Source: Frateuria_A sp035695185
Lineage (GTDB): Bacteria > Pseudomonadota > Gammaproteobacteria > Xanthomonadales > Rhodanobacteraceae
Reading direction: 5' to 3'
DNA length: 19,228 nt
Assembly (NCBI RefSeq): GCF_035695185.1
Contig: NZ_DASSES010000214.1
Coordinates: 1-19,228 of the forward strand
Shown here in pieces: positions 13,722 to 19,228 of the stretch. The position numbers and the translations under genes are program-made. The notes below the pieces were generated by a model. It was not told the origin of the DNA. It was given only the letters and a program-made list of their open reading frames with translations, and did not search any database. Positions within the stretch are counted from its first letter, which is position 1; the number at the start of each line of letters is the position of its first letter.

Positions 13722-13738
13722 GATATCAAAAGCATATC
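13722..13738. promoter_or_regulatory. AT-rich inverted repeat upstream of the SPFH operon, candidate operator
   Basis: GATATCAAAAGCATATC contains the inverted arms GATAT and ATATC separated by 7 bases, 30 bases upstream of the SPFH start. A second, overlapping partial symmetry (GCATATCATCATGC, 13732-13745) adjoins it. The stretch is the only AT-rich patch in this intergenic region. Because the operon encodes an Arc-like regulator, it is a natural place for its binding site; this is inference. Confidence 0.35.
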
Positions 13739-13804
13739 ATCATGCAAGTGCCGCCGCGGCCAGCCGTGCCTCCTGCGGGCCGGCGACGCGATGGGGCATC
13801 GGCC

Positions 13805-13810
13805 TACAAT
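13805..13810 (+). promoter_or_regulatory. Probable -10 box of purT
   Basis: TACAAT matches TATAAT at five of six positions and lies 28 bases upstream of the purT start codon, leaving room for the observed ribosome site. No strong -35 hexamer is present at 16-18 bases; GCGACG is the nearest. Confidence 0.45.
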
Positions 13811-13838
13811 GCGCGCTGTCCTGGAGCAGGGAATTCCC

Positions 13839-15020
13839 ATGAAGCCTTTCGGCACGCCGCTTTCCGCCCACGCCGTGCGCGTCCTGCTGCTCGGTTCGGG
13901 CGAACTGGGCAAGGAAGTGGCCATCGAGCTGCAGCGCTTCGGCGTCGAGGTGATCGCGGTCGACCGCTACCCCGACGCGCCGGCGATGCAGGTGGCCCAC
14001 CGCAGCCACGTGATCGACATGCTCGACGGGGCCGCGTTGCGCGCGCTGATCGGGCGAGAGAAGCCGGACCTGGTGGTGCCCGAGATCGAGGCCATCCACA
14101 CGCAGACGCTGGTCGAGCTGGAGCAGGAGGGCCTGCGCGTGATCCCCACCGCGCGCGCCGCGAGGCTCACCATGGACCGCGAAGGCATCCGCCGCCTCGC
14201 CGCCGAGGAGCTGGGCCTGCCCACCTCGCCCTACCGCTTCTGCGACACGCAGGCGGAGTACCGCGCGGCAGCCGAGGCGATCGGCCTGCCGTTCGTGGTC
14301 AAGCCGGTGATGAGTTCCTCGGGCAAGGGGCAGAGCACGGTGCGTGACTCGGCGGCATTGGACCGGGCCTGGGAATACGCGCAGTCCGGCGGACGCGCCG
14401 GGCATGGCCGGGTCATCGTCGAGGGGTTTGTCGACTTCGATTACGAGATCACGTTGCTCACCGTGCGCCACCGTGACGGCACCAGCTTCTGCCTGCCGAT
14501 CGGCCATCGGCAGGAGCACGGCGATTACCGTGAGTCCTGGCAGCCGCAGCCGATGAGCGAGGCGGCGCTGACCGAGGCGCAACGACAGGCCGCGGCCATC
14601 ACCGGGGCGCTGGGGGGCTGGGGTGTGTTCGGGGTGGAGTTCTTCGTCAGGGGCGACAGCGTGATCTTCTCCGAGGTCAGCCCGCGCCCGCACGACACCG
14701 GGCTCGTGACGCTGGTGTCGCAGGATCTGTCGGAGTTCGCGCTGCATGCACGGGCGATTCTCGGCTTGCCGATCCCCGTCATCCGCCAGTGGGGGCCGTC
14801 GGCCTCGTGCGCGGTGCTGGTCGAAGGCGAGGGCCGCCATCCGCGCTACCACGGCGTGGCCGAGGCGCTGGCCGAGCCCGATACGCAGTTGCGCATCTTC
14901 GGCAAGCCCGAAGTGAAGGGCCGTCGGCGCATGGCGGTGACGCTGGCGCGGGATGCGGATGTCGAGGCGGCACGCGACAAGGCCGTGCGGGCGGCGGCGT
15001 GCCTGAAGGTCGAGCTGTAG
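13839..15020 (+). CDS. purT: Formate-dependent phosphoribosylglycinamide formyltransferase PurT
   Basis: PurT makes formyl-GAR from GAR, formate and ATP in purine synthesis, the folate-independent alternative to PurN. The 393-residue product has the size of E. coli PurT (392). It shows the N-terminal VLLLGSGELGKEVAIELQRFG and VIAVDRYPDAPAMQVAHRSH segments, an ATP-grasp domain with PFVVKPVMSSSGKGQS, VEGFVDFDYEITLLTVR, and the metal-site region GVEFFVRGDSVIFSEVSPRPHDTG, then the C-terminal domain with LRIFGKPEVKGRRRMAVTLA. The ATG at 13839 has a GGAGCAGGGAA site at suitable distance. It is divergent from the SPFH operon and followed by a hairpin repeat, so it is likely monocistronic. Confidence 0.97.
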   Translation: MKPFGTPLSAHAVRVLLLGSGELGKEVAIELQRFGVEVIAVDRYPDAPAMQVAHRSHVIDMLDGAALRALIGREKPDLVVPEIEAIHTQTLVELEQEGLRVIPTARAARLTMDREGIRRLAAEELGLPTSPYRFCDTQAEYRAAAEAIGLPFVVKPVMSSSGKGQSTVRDSAALDRAWEYAQSGGRAGHGRVIVEGFVDFDYEITLLTVRHRDGTSFCLPIGHRQEHGDYRESWQPQPMSEAALTEAQRQAAAITGALGGWGVFGVEFFVRGDSVIFSEVSPRPHDTGLVTLVSQDLSEFALHARAILGLPIPVIRQWGPSASCAVLVEGEGRHPRYHGVAEALAEPDTQLRIFGKPEVKGRRRMAVTLARDADVEAARDKAVRAAACLKVEL

Positions 15021-15047
15021 GAACCTGCACGCCAGCCTGGGATGGCC

Positions 15048-15085
15048 CCTCTCCCCGCTCTCCGGTTCAGAGCAGGGGAGAGGGA
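15048..15085. repeat. CCCTCTCCCC inverted repeat after purT
   Basis: CCCTCTCCCCGCTCT (15048-15062) faces AGAGCAGGGGAGAGGG (15070-15085), pairing fully except for one bulged A, with a 7-base loop. It is a dispersed repeat of the type found widely between proteobacterial genes; a related copy lies at 18812-18834. No T-run follows, though the stem may still slow transcription out of purT. Confidence 0.7.
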
Positions 15086-15137
15086 GCTTGCTCTCGCGAT
15101 GGGCTAGGCTTTCTTTCAGTTCACGAGGAGGGAATCC

Positions 15138-16673
15138 ATGGCAACGGACGGCTTCGCCCACTGGCTCATCGTGCTGGTCGAAACGCTGGCGGCATGCTTC
15201 GTGCTGATGCTGGCGCTGGCCGTGGTGATCGTGCTGGCGGTGTGGGTCGCCGACCGCTACCAGACCGGCAACGCGGTGCTGCGCAACTTTCCGGTCATCG
15301 GCCACTTCCGCTACGGCTTCCTGCGCCTGGGCGAGTTCTTCCGCCAGTACCTGTTCGCCAGCGACCGCGAGGAGCTGCCGTTCAACCGCGCCCAGCGCGT
15401 GTGGGTGTACCGCGCCGCGAAGAACGCCGACACCACCATCGGCTTCGGCACCACGCGCGACCTGTCCGCCGAGGGAATCCCGTTTTTCGTCAATGCCCCG
15501 TTCCCCCGCCTGGAGGGCCACCACGTGCCACCGAAGCCGGTGCGGATCGGCCCGTATGCACGCGAGCCCTATGACCATGCCGCCTTTTTCAACATCTCGG
15601 CGATGAGCTACGGCGCGCTGTCGGCACCGGCGGTGCGCGCGCTCTCGCACGGCGCGGCCAGGGCCGGCATCTGGCTGGACACCGGCGAGGGCGGGCTGGC
15701 GCCCTATCACCTGGAGGGTGGCTGCGACCTGGTGTTCGAGATCGGTACCGCCAAGTACGGCGTGCGCACGGCCGACGGCCGGCTCGACGACGACCGCCTG
15801 CGCGCGATCTGCGCGCACAGCCAGGTGAAGATGGTCAGCATCAAGCTCGGTCAGGGTGCCAAGCCCGGCATGGGCGGCCTGCTGCCGGGCGTAAAGGTGA
15901 CGCCGGAAATCGCCGCGATCCGCGGCATCCCGGTCGGCGAGGATTCGCAGAGTCCCAACCGCCACCTGGACATTGCCGACGTGCCGCAGCTGCTCGACGC
16001 GATCGCCCATGTGCGCGAGGTCGGCGGCAAGCCGACCGGCTTCAAGGCGGTGCTGGGCGATCCGGGCTGGATCGCGGAACTGTGCGACGAGGTGTGGACG
16101 CGCGGTATCGAGAGCGCGCCCGACTTCATCATCGTCGATGGCTCCGAAGGCGGCACCGGCGCGGCGCCGCAGACGCTGATGGAAGGCATGGGCCTGCCGC
16201 TGCACGAGGCGTTGCCGGCGCTGGTGGACACGCTGATCGCCAAAGGGCTGCGCGAGCGCATCAAGGTGATCTGCTCGGGCAAGCGGATCACCGCCTACGA
16301 CGTGGCCTGGGCACTGTCGGTGGGCGCCGACTTCGTCAACTCGGCCCGCGGTTTCATGCTCGCGCTCGGTTGCATCCAGTCACTGCAGTGCAACCGCAAC
16401 ACCTGCCCGACCGGCATCACCACGCAGAACCCCAGGCTGCAGCGCGGCCTGGTGGTGACCGACAAGAGCGAGAAGGTTTACCACTACGCACGCAACCTCA
16501 TGTACGAAGTGGGCATCATCGCGCACAGCTGCGGCGTGGACGACCCGCGCCAGCTCGACCGCACGCACTGCCGCGTGGTGGGCGACGACGGCCTCTCGGT
16601 GCCGCTGGTCAGGCTGTTCCCCTATCCGACGACCGGCTCGTCCCGTCGTCCGGGGCACCGGCCCACCGCCTGA
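15138..16673 (+). CDS. Membrane-anchored FMN-binding glutamate synthase-domain protein
   Basis: A 511-residue protein consisting of an N-terminal transmembrane segment (about 10-36) and a glutamate synthase central/FMN domain without the N-terminal glutaminase domain or the C-terminal GXGXG domain of GltB. Family hallmarks: NISAMSYGALSAPAVRALS, the substrate/FMN loop GLAPYHLEGG, MVSIKLGQGAKPGMGG, DFIIVDGSEGGTGAAP, KVICSGKRI, and a 3Fe-4S cluster motif C-x5-C-x4-C (Cys412, Cys418, Cys423) followed by PTGITTQ. This class is widespread, but its substrate is usually not known, and true glutamate synthesis is unproven because there is no glutaminase or NADPH subunit nearby. A strong GAGGAGGGA site precedes the ATG. 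Confidence 0.9.
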   Translation: MATDGFAHWLIVLVETLAACFVLMLALAVVIVLAVWVADRYQTGNAVLRNFPVIGHFRYGFLRLGEFFRQYLFASDREELPFNRAQRVWVYRAAKNADTTIGFGTTRDLSAEGIPFFVNAPFPRLEGHHVPPKPVRIGPYAREPYDHAAFFNISAMSYGALSAPAVRALSHGAARAGIWLDTGEGGLAPYHLEGGCDLVFEIGTAKYGVRTADGRLDDDRLRAICAHSQVKMVSIKLGQGAKPGMGGLLPGVKVTPEIAAIRGIPVGEDSQSPNRHLDIADVPQLLDAIAHVREVGGKPTGFKAVLGDPGWIAELCDEVWTRGIESAPDFIIVDGSEGGTGAAPQTLMEGMGLPLHEALPALVDTLIAKGLRERIKVICSGKRITAYDVAWALSVGADFVNSARGFMLALGCIQSLQCNRNTCPTGITTQNPRLQRGLVVTDKSEKVYHYARNLMYEVGIIAHSCGVDDPRQLDRTHCRVVGDDGLSVPLVRLFPYPTTGSSRRPGHRPTA

Positions 16674-16695
16674 CGCGGCGGCGCGCGGGAGGGTT

Positions 16696-16711
16696 GCGCA
16701 AGAACTTGCGC
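16696..16711. terminator. Short inverted repeat between convergent genes
   Basis: GCGCAAG (16696-16702) is complementary to CTTGCGC (16705-16711) with only two bases between, so the real loop would take in closing pairs. It lies in the 40-base gap between the two convergent stops. No T-run, so termination is uncertain. Confidence 0.3.
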
Positions 16712-16713
16712 GA

Positions 16714-17418
16714 TCAGCCCAGGGGTGCCCATCCCTCGCGCGTGCGCACCTGCAGCGGACGGAAGCGGCGCTTGTAGTCCATCTTCTCGTGGCCCTCGAT
16801 CCAGAAGCCGAGGTAGAGCCACGGCAACCCGCGCCGGCGGGCCAGCTGCACCTGTTGCAGGATCGCGTAGGTCCCCAGGCTGCGTGCACTCTCGTCCGGC
16901 TCGAAGAAGGTGTAGACCGCCGACAAACCGTTGAGGCACACGTCGGTGACCGCCACCGCAAGCAATTGCGCGCCCCGGCGGAACTCGAGGAACAGCGTGG
17001 GGCTCCAGGGCGCGGTGAGGAAGCGGCGGAAGTCGCTGGCATCGGCCTCGTCCATGCCGCCGCCGGCGTGGCGGGTGCGCAGGTAGCGTTCGTACAGCGC
17101 GTGGCGCTCGGCGTTGTAGCCGGCCATGCACTCGACCACGGTCAGGTCCGCATTGCGCTTGAGGCAGCGTCGTTGCGCGCGGTCGGGCGTGAAATGCTCC
17201 ACGTCGATGCGGCAAGGCGTGCAGGCACGGCACTGCGGGCAGTTGGGGTAGTACAGGTGGCCGCCGGCGCGGCGGAAACCACGTTCCAGCGCCGGGCCGT
17301 AGAGCTGGTCCAGGCGCGGCGCGGCAGGGTCGATCACCAGGTTCTGCGCCGTGCGCTCGGCGTAGTAGCCGCACGGGTGGGGCAGGGTCTGGAACAGGCG
17401 GACGCGTTCGGAGCGCAT
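16714..17418 (-). CDS. bpt: Aspartate/glutamate leucyltransferase Bpt (N-end rule)
   Basis: Bpt attaches Leu from leucyl-tRNA to proteins with N-terminal Asp or Glu, marking them for ClpS/ClpAP degradation. The 234-residue product fits the bacterial ATE1-like family in length and motifs. The N-terminal Cys-rich region has HPCGYY (Cys16) and CPQCRACTPCR (Cys60, 63, 66, 69). It continues with RCLKRNADL, FLEFRRGAQLLAVAVTDV, LSAVYTFFEPDESARSLGTYAILQQVQ, and the strongly conserved YLGFWIEGHEKMDYKRRFRPLQ. The ATG at 17418 has no ribosome site, but a -10 box ends 7 bases upstream, pointing to a leaderless mRNA. It lies downstream of tesB and a small gene on the same strand, but has its own likely promoter. 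Confidence 0.93.
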   Translation of the reverse strand: MRSERVRLFQTLPHPCGYYAERTAQNLVIDPAAPRLDQLYGPALERGFRRAGGHLYYPNCPQCRACTPCRIDVEHFTPDRAQRRCLKRNADLTVVECMAGYNAERHALYERYLRTRHAGGGMDEADASDFRRFLTAPWSPTLFLEFRRGAQLLAVAVTDVCLNGLSAVYTFFEPDESARSLGTYAILQQVQLARRRGLPWLYLGFWIEGHEKMDYKRRFRPLQVRTREGWAPLG

Positions 17419-17425
17419 GGACCGG

Positions 17426-17456
17426 ATTCTATGACCCAGCGCGCGAGCGGTTGCAA
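17426..17456 (-). promoter_or_regulatory. Probable bpt promoter, leaderless arrangement
   Basis: On the minus strand TTGCAA (17456-17451), a 19-bp spacer, TAGAAT (17431-17426, five of six matches), then 7 bases (CCGGTCC) and the ATG. Transcription would start at or beside the start codon. The same layout stands before the sensor kinase gene. Confidence 0.5.
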
Positions 17457-17488
17457 ATTTTCCGAGAAGGCGGCCTTGATCGACGCAG

Positions 17489-17881
17489 TCAGAGCTTGCC
17501 CATGTAGCGCAGCATCAGCACGATGAAGGCCGCGGCCAGCGCCAGCAGCACGATGCGCCGCACGCGGGTGGCCACGTCGGCGCGACGCGACTCGGGGGTC
17601 GGGTTGCGCGCCGCGGCCAGCTCCTCGCCGTGGCGCACCAGCGGTTCGATGCCCAGCCCACGCATCAGTGCGCGCGCCCGGGTGTAGTCGTCCGCACGGT
17701 TGACCCATACCTGTGGCCAGCCCTCGCGGCTCTCGTTGCGCTGGGCGTAGCTGAAGCGCTGGTAGCTGGGACGGTTCCAGTTCGAGCGGCCGGTGACGGT
17801 CGTCTCGATGCCGTTCTCGGCAAGCAGGGCGACCAGCCGGTCGATGTTTTCCTGGCGGGGCGAGGAGTAGAGCGGGCGCAT
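17489..17881 (-). CDS. Small tail-anchored protein, DUF2007-like/'pathogenicity-like'
   Basis: A 130-residue protein. The first ~85 residues (MRPLYSSPRQENIDRLVALLAENGIE, then a WNRPSYQRFSYAQR loop, VWVNRADDYTRARALMRGLGIEP) resemble the small DUF2007-type fold found in putative signal-transducing proteins; xanthomonad copies are often named pathogenicity-like, without a proven function. A basic stretch (RRADVATRVRR) leads to one C-terminal transmembrane helix (about 109-126), so the domain should face the cytoplasm. It starts 16 bases after the tesB stop and is probably cotranscribed with it. An AGAGG site lies about 12 bases upstream of the ATG. Confidence 0.7.
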   Translation of the reverse strand: MRPLYSSPRQENIDRLVALLAENGIETTVTGRSNWNRPSYQRFSYAQRNESREGWPQVWVNRADDYTRARALMRGLGIEPLVRHGEELAAARNPTPESRRADVATRVRRIVLLALAAAFIVLMLRYMGKL

Positions 17882-17897
17882 GGGATAAGTCTACCTC

Positions 17898-18764
17898 TCA
17901 GCTGCCGCGCAGGCGGATCAGGCCTTCCTGCGCGGTGGACGCGACCAGCCGGCCGTCGCGGCTGTAGATCTGCCCGCGCGCCAGGCCGCGGCCGCCCTGG
18001 GCGGTGGGGCTGTCGAACGAGTACAGCAGCCACTCGTCGACGCGGAACGGGCGGTGGAACCACAGCGCATGGTCGAGGCTGGCCATCTGTACGTTGTGGG
18101 TGAGGTAGGAGATGCCGTGCGGCAGCGTGGCAGTGCCGATCAGGTGGAAGTCCGAGGCATAGGCGAGCAGTGCGCGGTGCAGCACCGGCGAATCGCCGAT
18201 CGGCGCGGTCAGGCGGAACCAGATATGCTGGATCGGCGGGCGCTTGGCCGGGCGCAGTTCGTCGCGTGGCCACACCTGGCGGAACTCGAACGGGCCGTCG
18301 ATGCCGAGCCAGCGCTGCAGCTTCACCGGCAGCTTCGCCAGTTCGTCCGGAGGAAGGTGGCGCATCGGCTCGAGGTCTTCGGGCGAGGGCACTTCCGGCA
18401 TGGCGCTCTGGTGCTCGAAGCCCTTCTCGGGCTCCTGGAAGGACACCGCGCCGTTGAGGATCGGCTGGCCGTGCTGGATCGCGACCACGCGGCGGGCGGA
18501 GAAGCTGCCGCCGTCGCGGGCGCGTTCGACCGAGTAGACGATCGGCGCGTCGATGTCGCCGGCGCGCAGGAAGTAGGCGTGCAGCGAGTGGGCCTCGCGC
18601 TTGGGGTCGACGGTCTGCTGGGCCGCCGAGAGCGCCTGGCCGAGGACCTGGCCGCCGAACACGAAGCGGGTGCCGATGTCGCGGCTCTGGCCGCGGAACA
18701 GGTTGTCTTCCAGGCGCTCGAGCTGGAGCAGGTCGACCAGTTCCTTGACGTGTTCTTCCCGCAT
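17898..18764 (-). CDS. tesB: Acyl-CoA thioesterase II TesB
   Basis: TesB hydrolyses medium- and long-chain acyl-CoA esters to free fatty acid and CoA. The 288-residue product is a double hot-dog protein nearly the length of E. coli TesB (286). Clear family blocks are FVFGGQVLGQALSAA, HSLHAYFLRAGD, GGSFSARRVVAIQHGQPI, ALLAYASDFHLIGTA, MASLDHALWFHRPF and LVASTAQEGLIR. Catalytic residues align as Asp205, Ser229 and Gln279, against Asp204, Thr228 and Gln278 in E. coli, so Thr is replaced by Ser. The ATG at 18764 has only a weak ribosome site. A consensus TATAAT box lies about 30 bases upstream. The small tail-anchored gene follows after 16 bases. Confidence 0.96.
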   Translation of the reverse strand: MREEHVKELVDLLQLERLEDNLFRGQSRDIGTRFVFGGQVLGQALSAAQQTVDPKREAHSLHAYFLRAGDIDAPIVYSVERARDGGSFSARRVVAIQHGQPILNGAVSFQEPEKGFEHQSAMPEVPSPEDLEPMRHLPPDELAKLPVKLQRWLGIDGPFEFRQVWPRDELRPAKRPPIQHIWFRLTAPIGDSPVLHRALLAYASDFHLIGTATLPHGISYLTHNVQMASLDHALWFHRPFRVDEWLLYSFDSPTAQGGRGLARGQIYSRDGRLVASTAQEGLIRLRGS

Positions 18765-18793
18765 GGGGTGTCCGTGGTGCGTGAGGAATCGCG

Positions 18794-18799
18794 ATTATA
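18794..18799 (-). promoter_or_regulatory. Consensus -10 box of tesB
   Basis: TATAAT on the minus strand, an exact consensus, 29 bases upstream of the ATG. The -35 position falls within or next to the CCCTCTCC repeat (18812-18834) and shows no TTGACA-like hexamer. Confidence 0.5.
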
Positions 18800-18811
18800 G
18801 GCGCCTTTGCT

Positions 18812-18834
18812 CCCTCTCCTCTCCGGGGAGAGGG
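18812..18834. repeat. CCCTCTCC inverted repeat upstream of tesB
   Basis: CCCTCTCC (18812-18819) pairs with GGAGAGGG (18827-18834), followed by CTGGGGTGAGGGGC. It is the same dispersed family as 15048-15085 and adjoins the tesB -10 box. Confidence 0.7.
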
Positions 18835-18920
18835 CTGGGGTGAGGGGCCGGGGCTCGCCTCAGCGGTTGATGGACAAGAGCGAGAGCAAGAGCTTTCGGA
18901 CGCCGGTCGGCGCCCGAGTC

Positions 18921-18948
18921 ACTTTCTCTTGCTTGCCCAAGAGAAAGT
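18921..18948. repeat. Perfect 11-bp hairpin ACTTTCTCTTG / CAAGAGAAAGT
   Basis: Arms at 18921-18931 and 18938-18948 with a CTTGCC loop; no mismatch. It opens the structured region. Confidence 0.75.
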
Positions 18949-18965
18949 AACCAAAGAGAAGGGCA

Positions 18966-19103
18966 CCCCGATGGCGCGCCCTTCGGGTGCGCGGGCGGGC
19001 GGCGGGGTTTTTCGACGGGGCTCCTGCCCCGACGAAAAACTGGCCGGCGTCCTGCCGGCCACCCTTCGGGCCTTTTCGCCACCCGCCCGCCGCGCCATAG
19101 GGG
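18966..19103. repeat. Multi-branched palindromic unit (about 140 bp)
   Basis: An outer stem CCCC-G-ATGGCGCG (18966-18978) pairs with CGCGCCAT-A-GGGG (19091-19103). Nested inside are GTTTTTCGACGGGG (19007-19020) with CCCCGACGAAAAAC (19027-19040), 13 of 14 pairs and a CTCCTG loop; and GGCCGGC (19042-19048) with GCCGGCC (19054-19060), a GTCCT loop. Near 18975-18991 a CCTTCGGG mini-hairpin flanked by GCGC adds another arm. Together they allow a cloverleaf-like fold in single-stranded DNA or RNA. Confidence 0.65.
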
Positions 19104-19115
19104 TCCGGAAGAGCA

Positions 19116-19139
19116 GCGCGCTTCCTGCGCGCACTTTTT
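19116..19139 (+). terminator. Terminator-like hairpin in the repeat region
   Basis: GCGCGC (19116-19121) and GCGCGC (19127-19132) with a TTCCT loop, followed two bases later by five T (19135-19139). No gene on the plus strand leads into it. Confidence 0.4.
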
Positions 19140-19156
19140 AGAGGACCAAGGCGAAA

Positions 19157-19200
19157 GCGAAAGGCCAGGGCGAAAGGCCAGAGCGAAAGCCAACGCGAAA
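19157..19200. repeat. Short tandem repeat, 13-bp period (GCGAAAGGCCAG)
   Basis: GCGAAAGGCCAG at 19157-19168 and 19170-19181 are identical; a third, degenerate unit GCGAAAGCCAAC starts at 19183 and is followed by GCGAAAAGCG. A partial GCGAAA precedes the array at 19151. Confidence 0.65.
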
Positions 19201-19228
19201 AGCGTGGGCGTGCGGTCACTGGCTCCCT

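Larger units (their letters stand above)
18835..19228. repeat. Structured repeat region without a gene
   Basis: About 390 bases with no believable coding sequence. The open frames that cross it on both strands are Arg/Pro-rich, overlap each other and mirror the palindromes. The stretch holds, in order, an 11-bp hairpin, a branched palindromic unit, a terminator-like hairpin and a short tandem repeat (listed separately). From memory, blocks starting with ACTTTCTCTTG...CAAGAGAAAGT followed by AACCAAAGAGAAGGGC are multi-copy in xanthomonad and pseudomonad genomes. Confidence 0.6.

Noticed and set aside
13740..16205. An 821-codon antisense open frame over purT and the glutamate-synthase-like gene
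   Set aside because: It mirrors two well-recognised plus-strand genes and shows no motif or ribosome site.
18795..19193. Several overlapping frames in the right-end repeat region on both strands
   Set aside because: They consist of Arg/Pro/Gly-rich translations of palindromes and short repeats; such frames are often misannotated as hypothetical proteins.
18921..19200. CRISPR array or integron recombination site
   Set aside because: There are no regularly spaced repeats with unique spacers and no cas or integrase gene; the symmetry is nested hairpins, not an attC-type site with flanking cassettes.

Overview
The window is about 19.2 kb of high-GC DNA in which genes are tightly packed on both strands. 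The gene set fits a gammaproteobacterium of the Lysobacterales (Xanthomonadales), probably Rhodanobacteraceae. It includes MinCD, a Bpt-type N-end-rule transferase, PurT, a CtaG/Sco/PCuAC set, a GldA/GldG-type transporter, a membrane-anchored FMN glutamate-synthase-like protein and a TesB thioesterase. Families of short dispersed palindromes point the same way. The organism call rests on protein resemblance and repeat style recalled from memory, not on a search. No tRNA, rRNA, CRISPR, phage or insertion sequence was seen.

Layout. 1-1683 (minus): an acetyltransferase, minC and the start of minD, transcribed leftwards with a 4-nt overlap between the first two. 1684-1879: a divergent control region with a tandem 8-bp direct repeat and a good promoter for a leaderless histidine-kinase mRNA. 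1880-3847 (plus): a DesK-type sensor kinase and its LuxR-type response regulator. 4193-5581 (plus): a membrane-anchored SRPBCC protein ending at a textbook intrinsic terminator. 5719-9422 (plus): an ABC ATPase, a permease and a GldG-like auxiliary protein; a heptad-repeat block lies between the first two. 9601-11574: cytochrome oxidase copper-centre assembly, with ctaG (plus) converging on a sco-PCuAC pair (minus). 11646-12453 (plus): a DUF423 membrane protein and an unrecognised small protein. 12529-13692 (minus): SPFH protein, a 25-residue membrane peptide and an Arc-like ribbon-helix-helix protein. 13839-16673 (plus): purT and a membrane-anchored glutamate-synthase-domain protein. 16714-18764 (minus): tesB, a small membrane protein and bpt. 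18765-19228 holds no gene but is dense in palindromes and short tandem repeats.

Most of this is core housekeeping. The points most worth a second look are the SPFH / micro-peptide / RHH operon with a palindrome in its promoter region, the multi-branched palindromic element at the right end, the coupling of an acetyltransferase to minC, the heptad block inside the ABC operon, and -10 boxes placed so that mRNAs would begin at the start codon (bpt and the sensor kinase).
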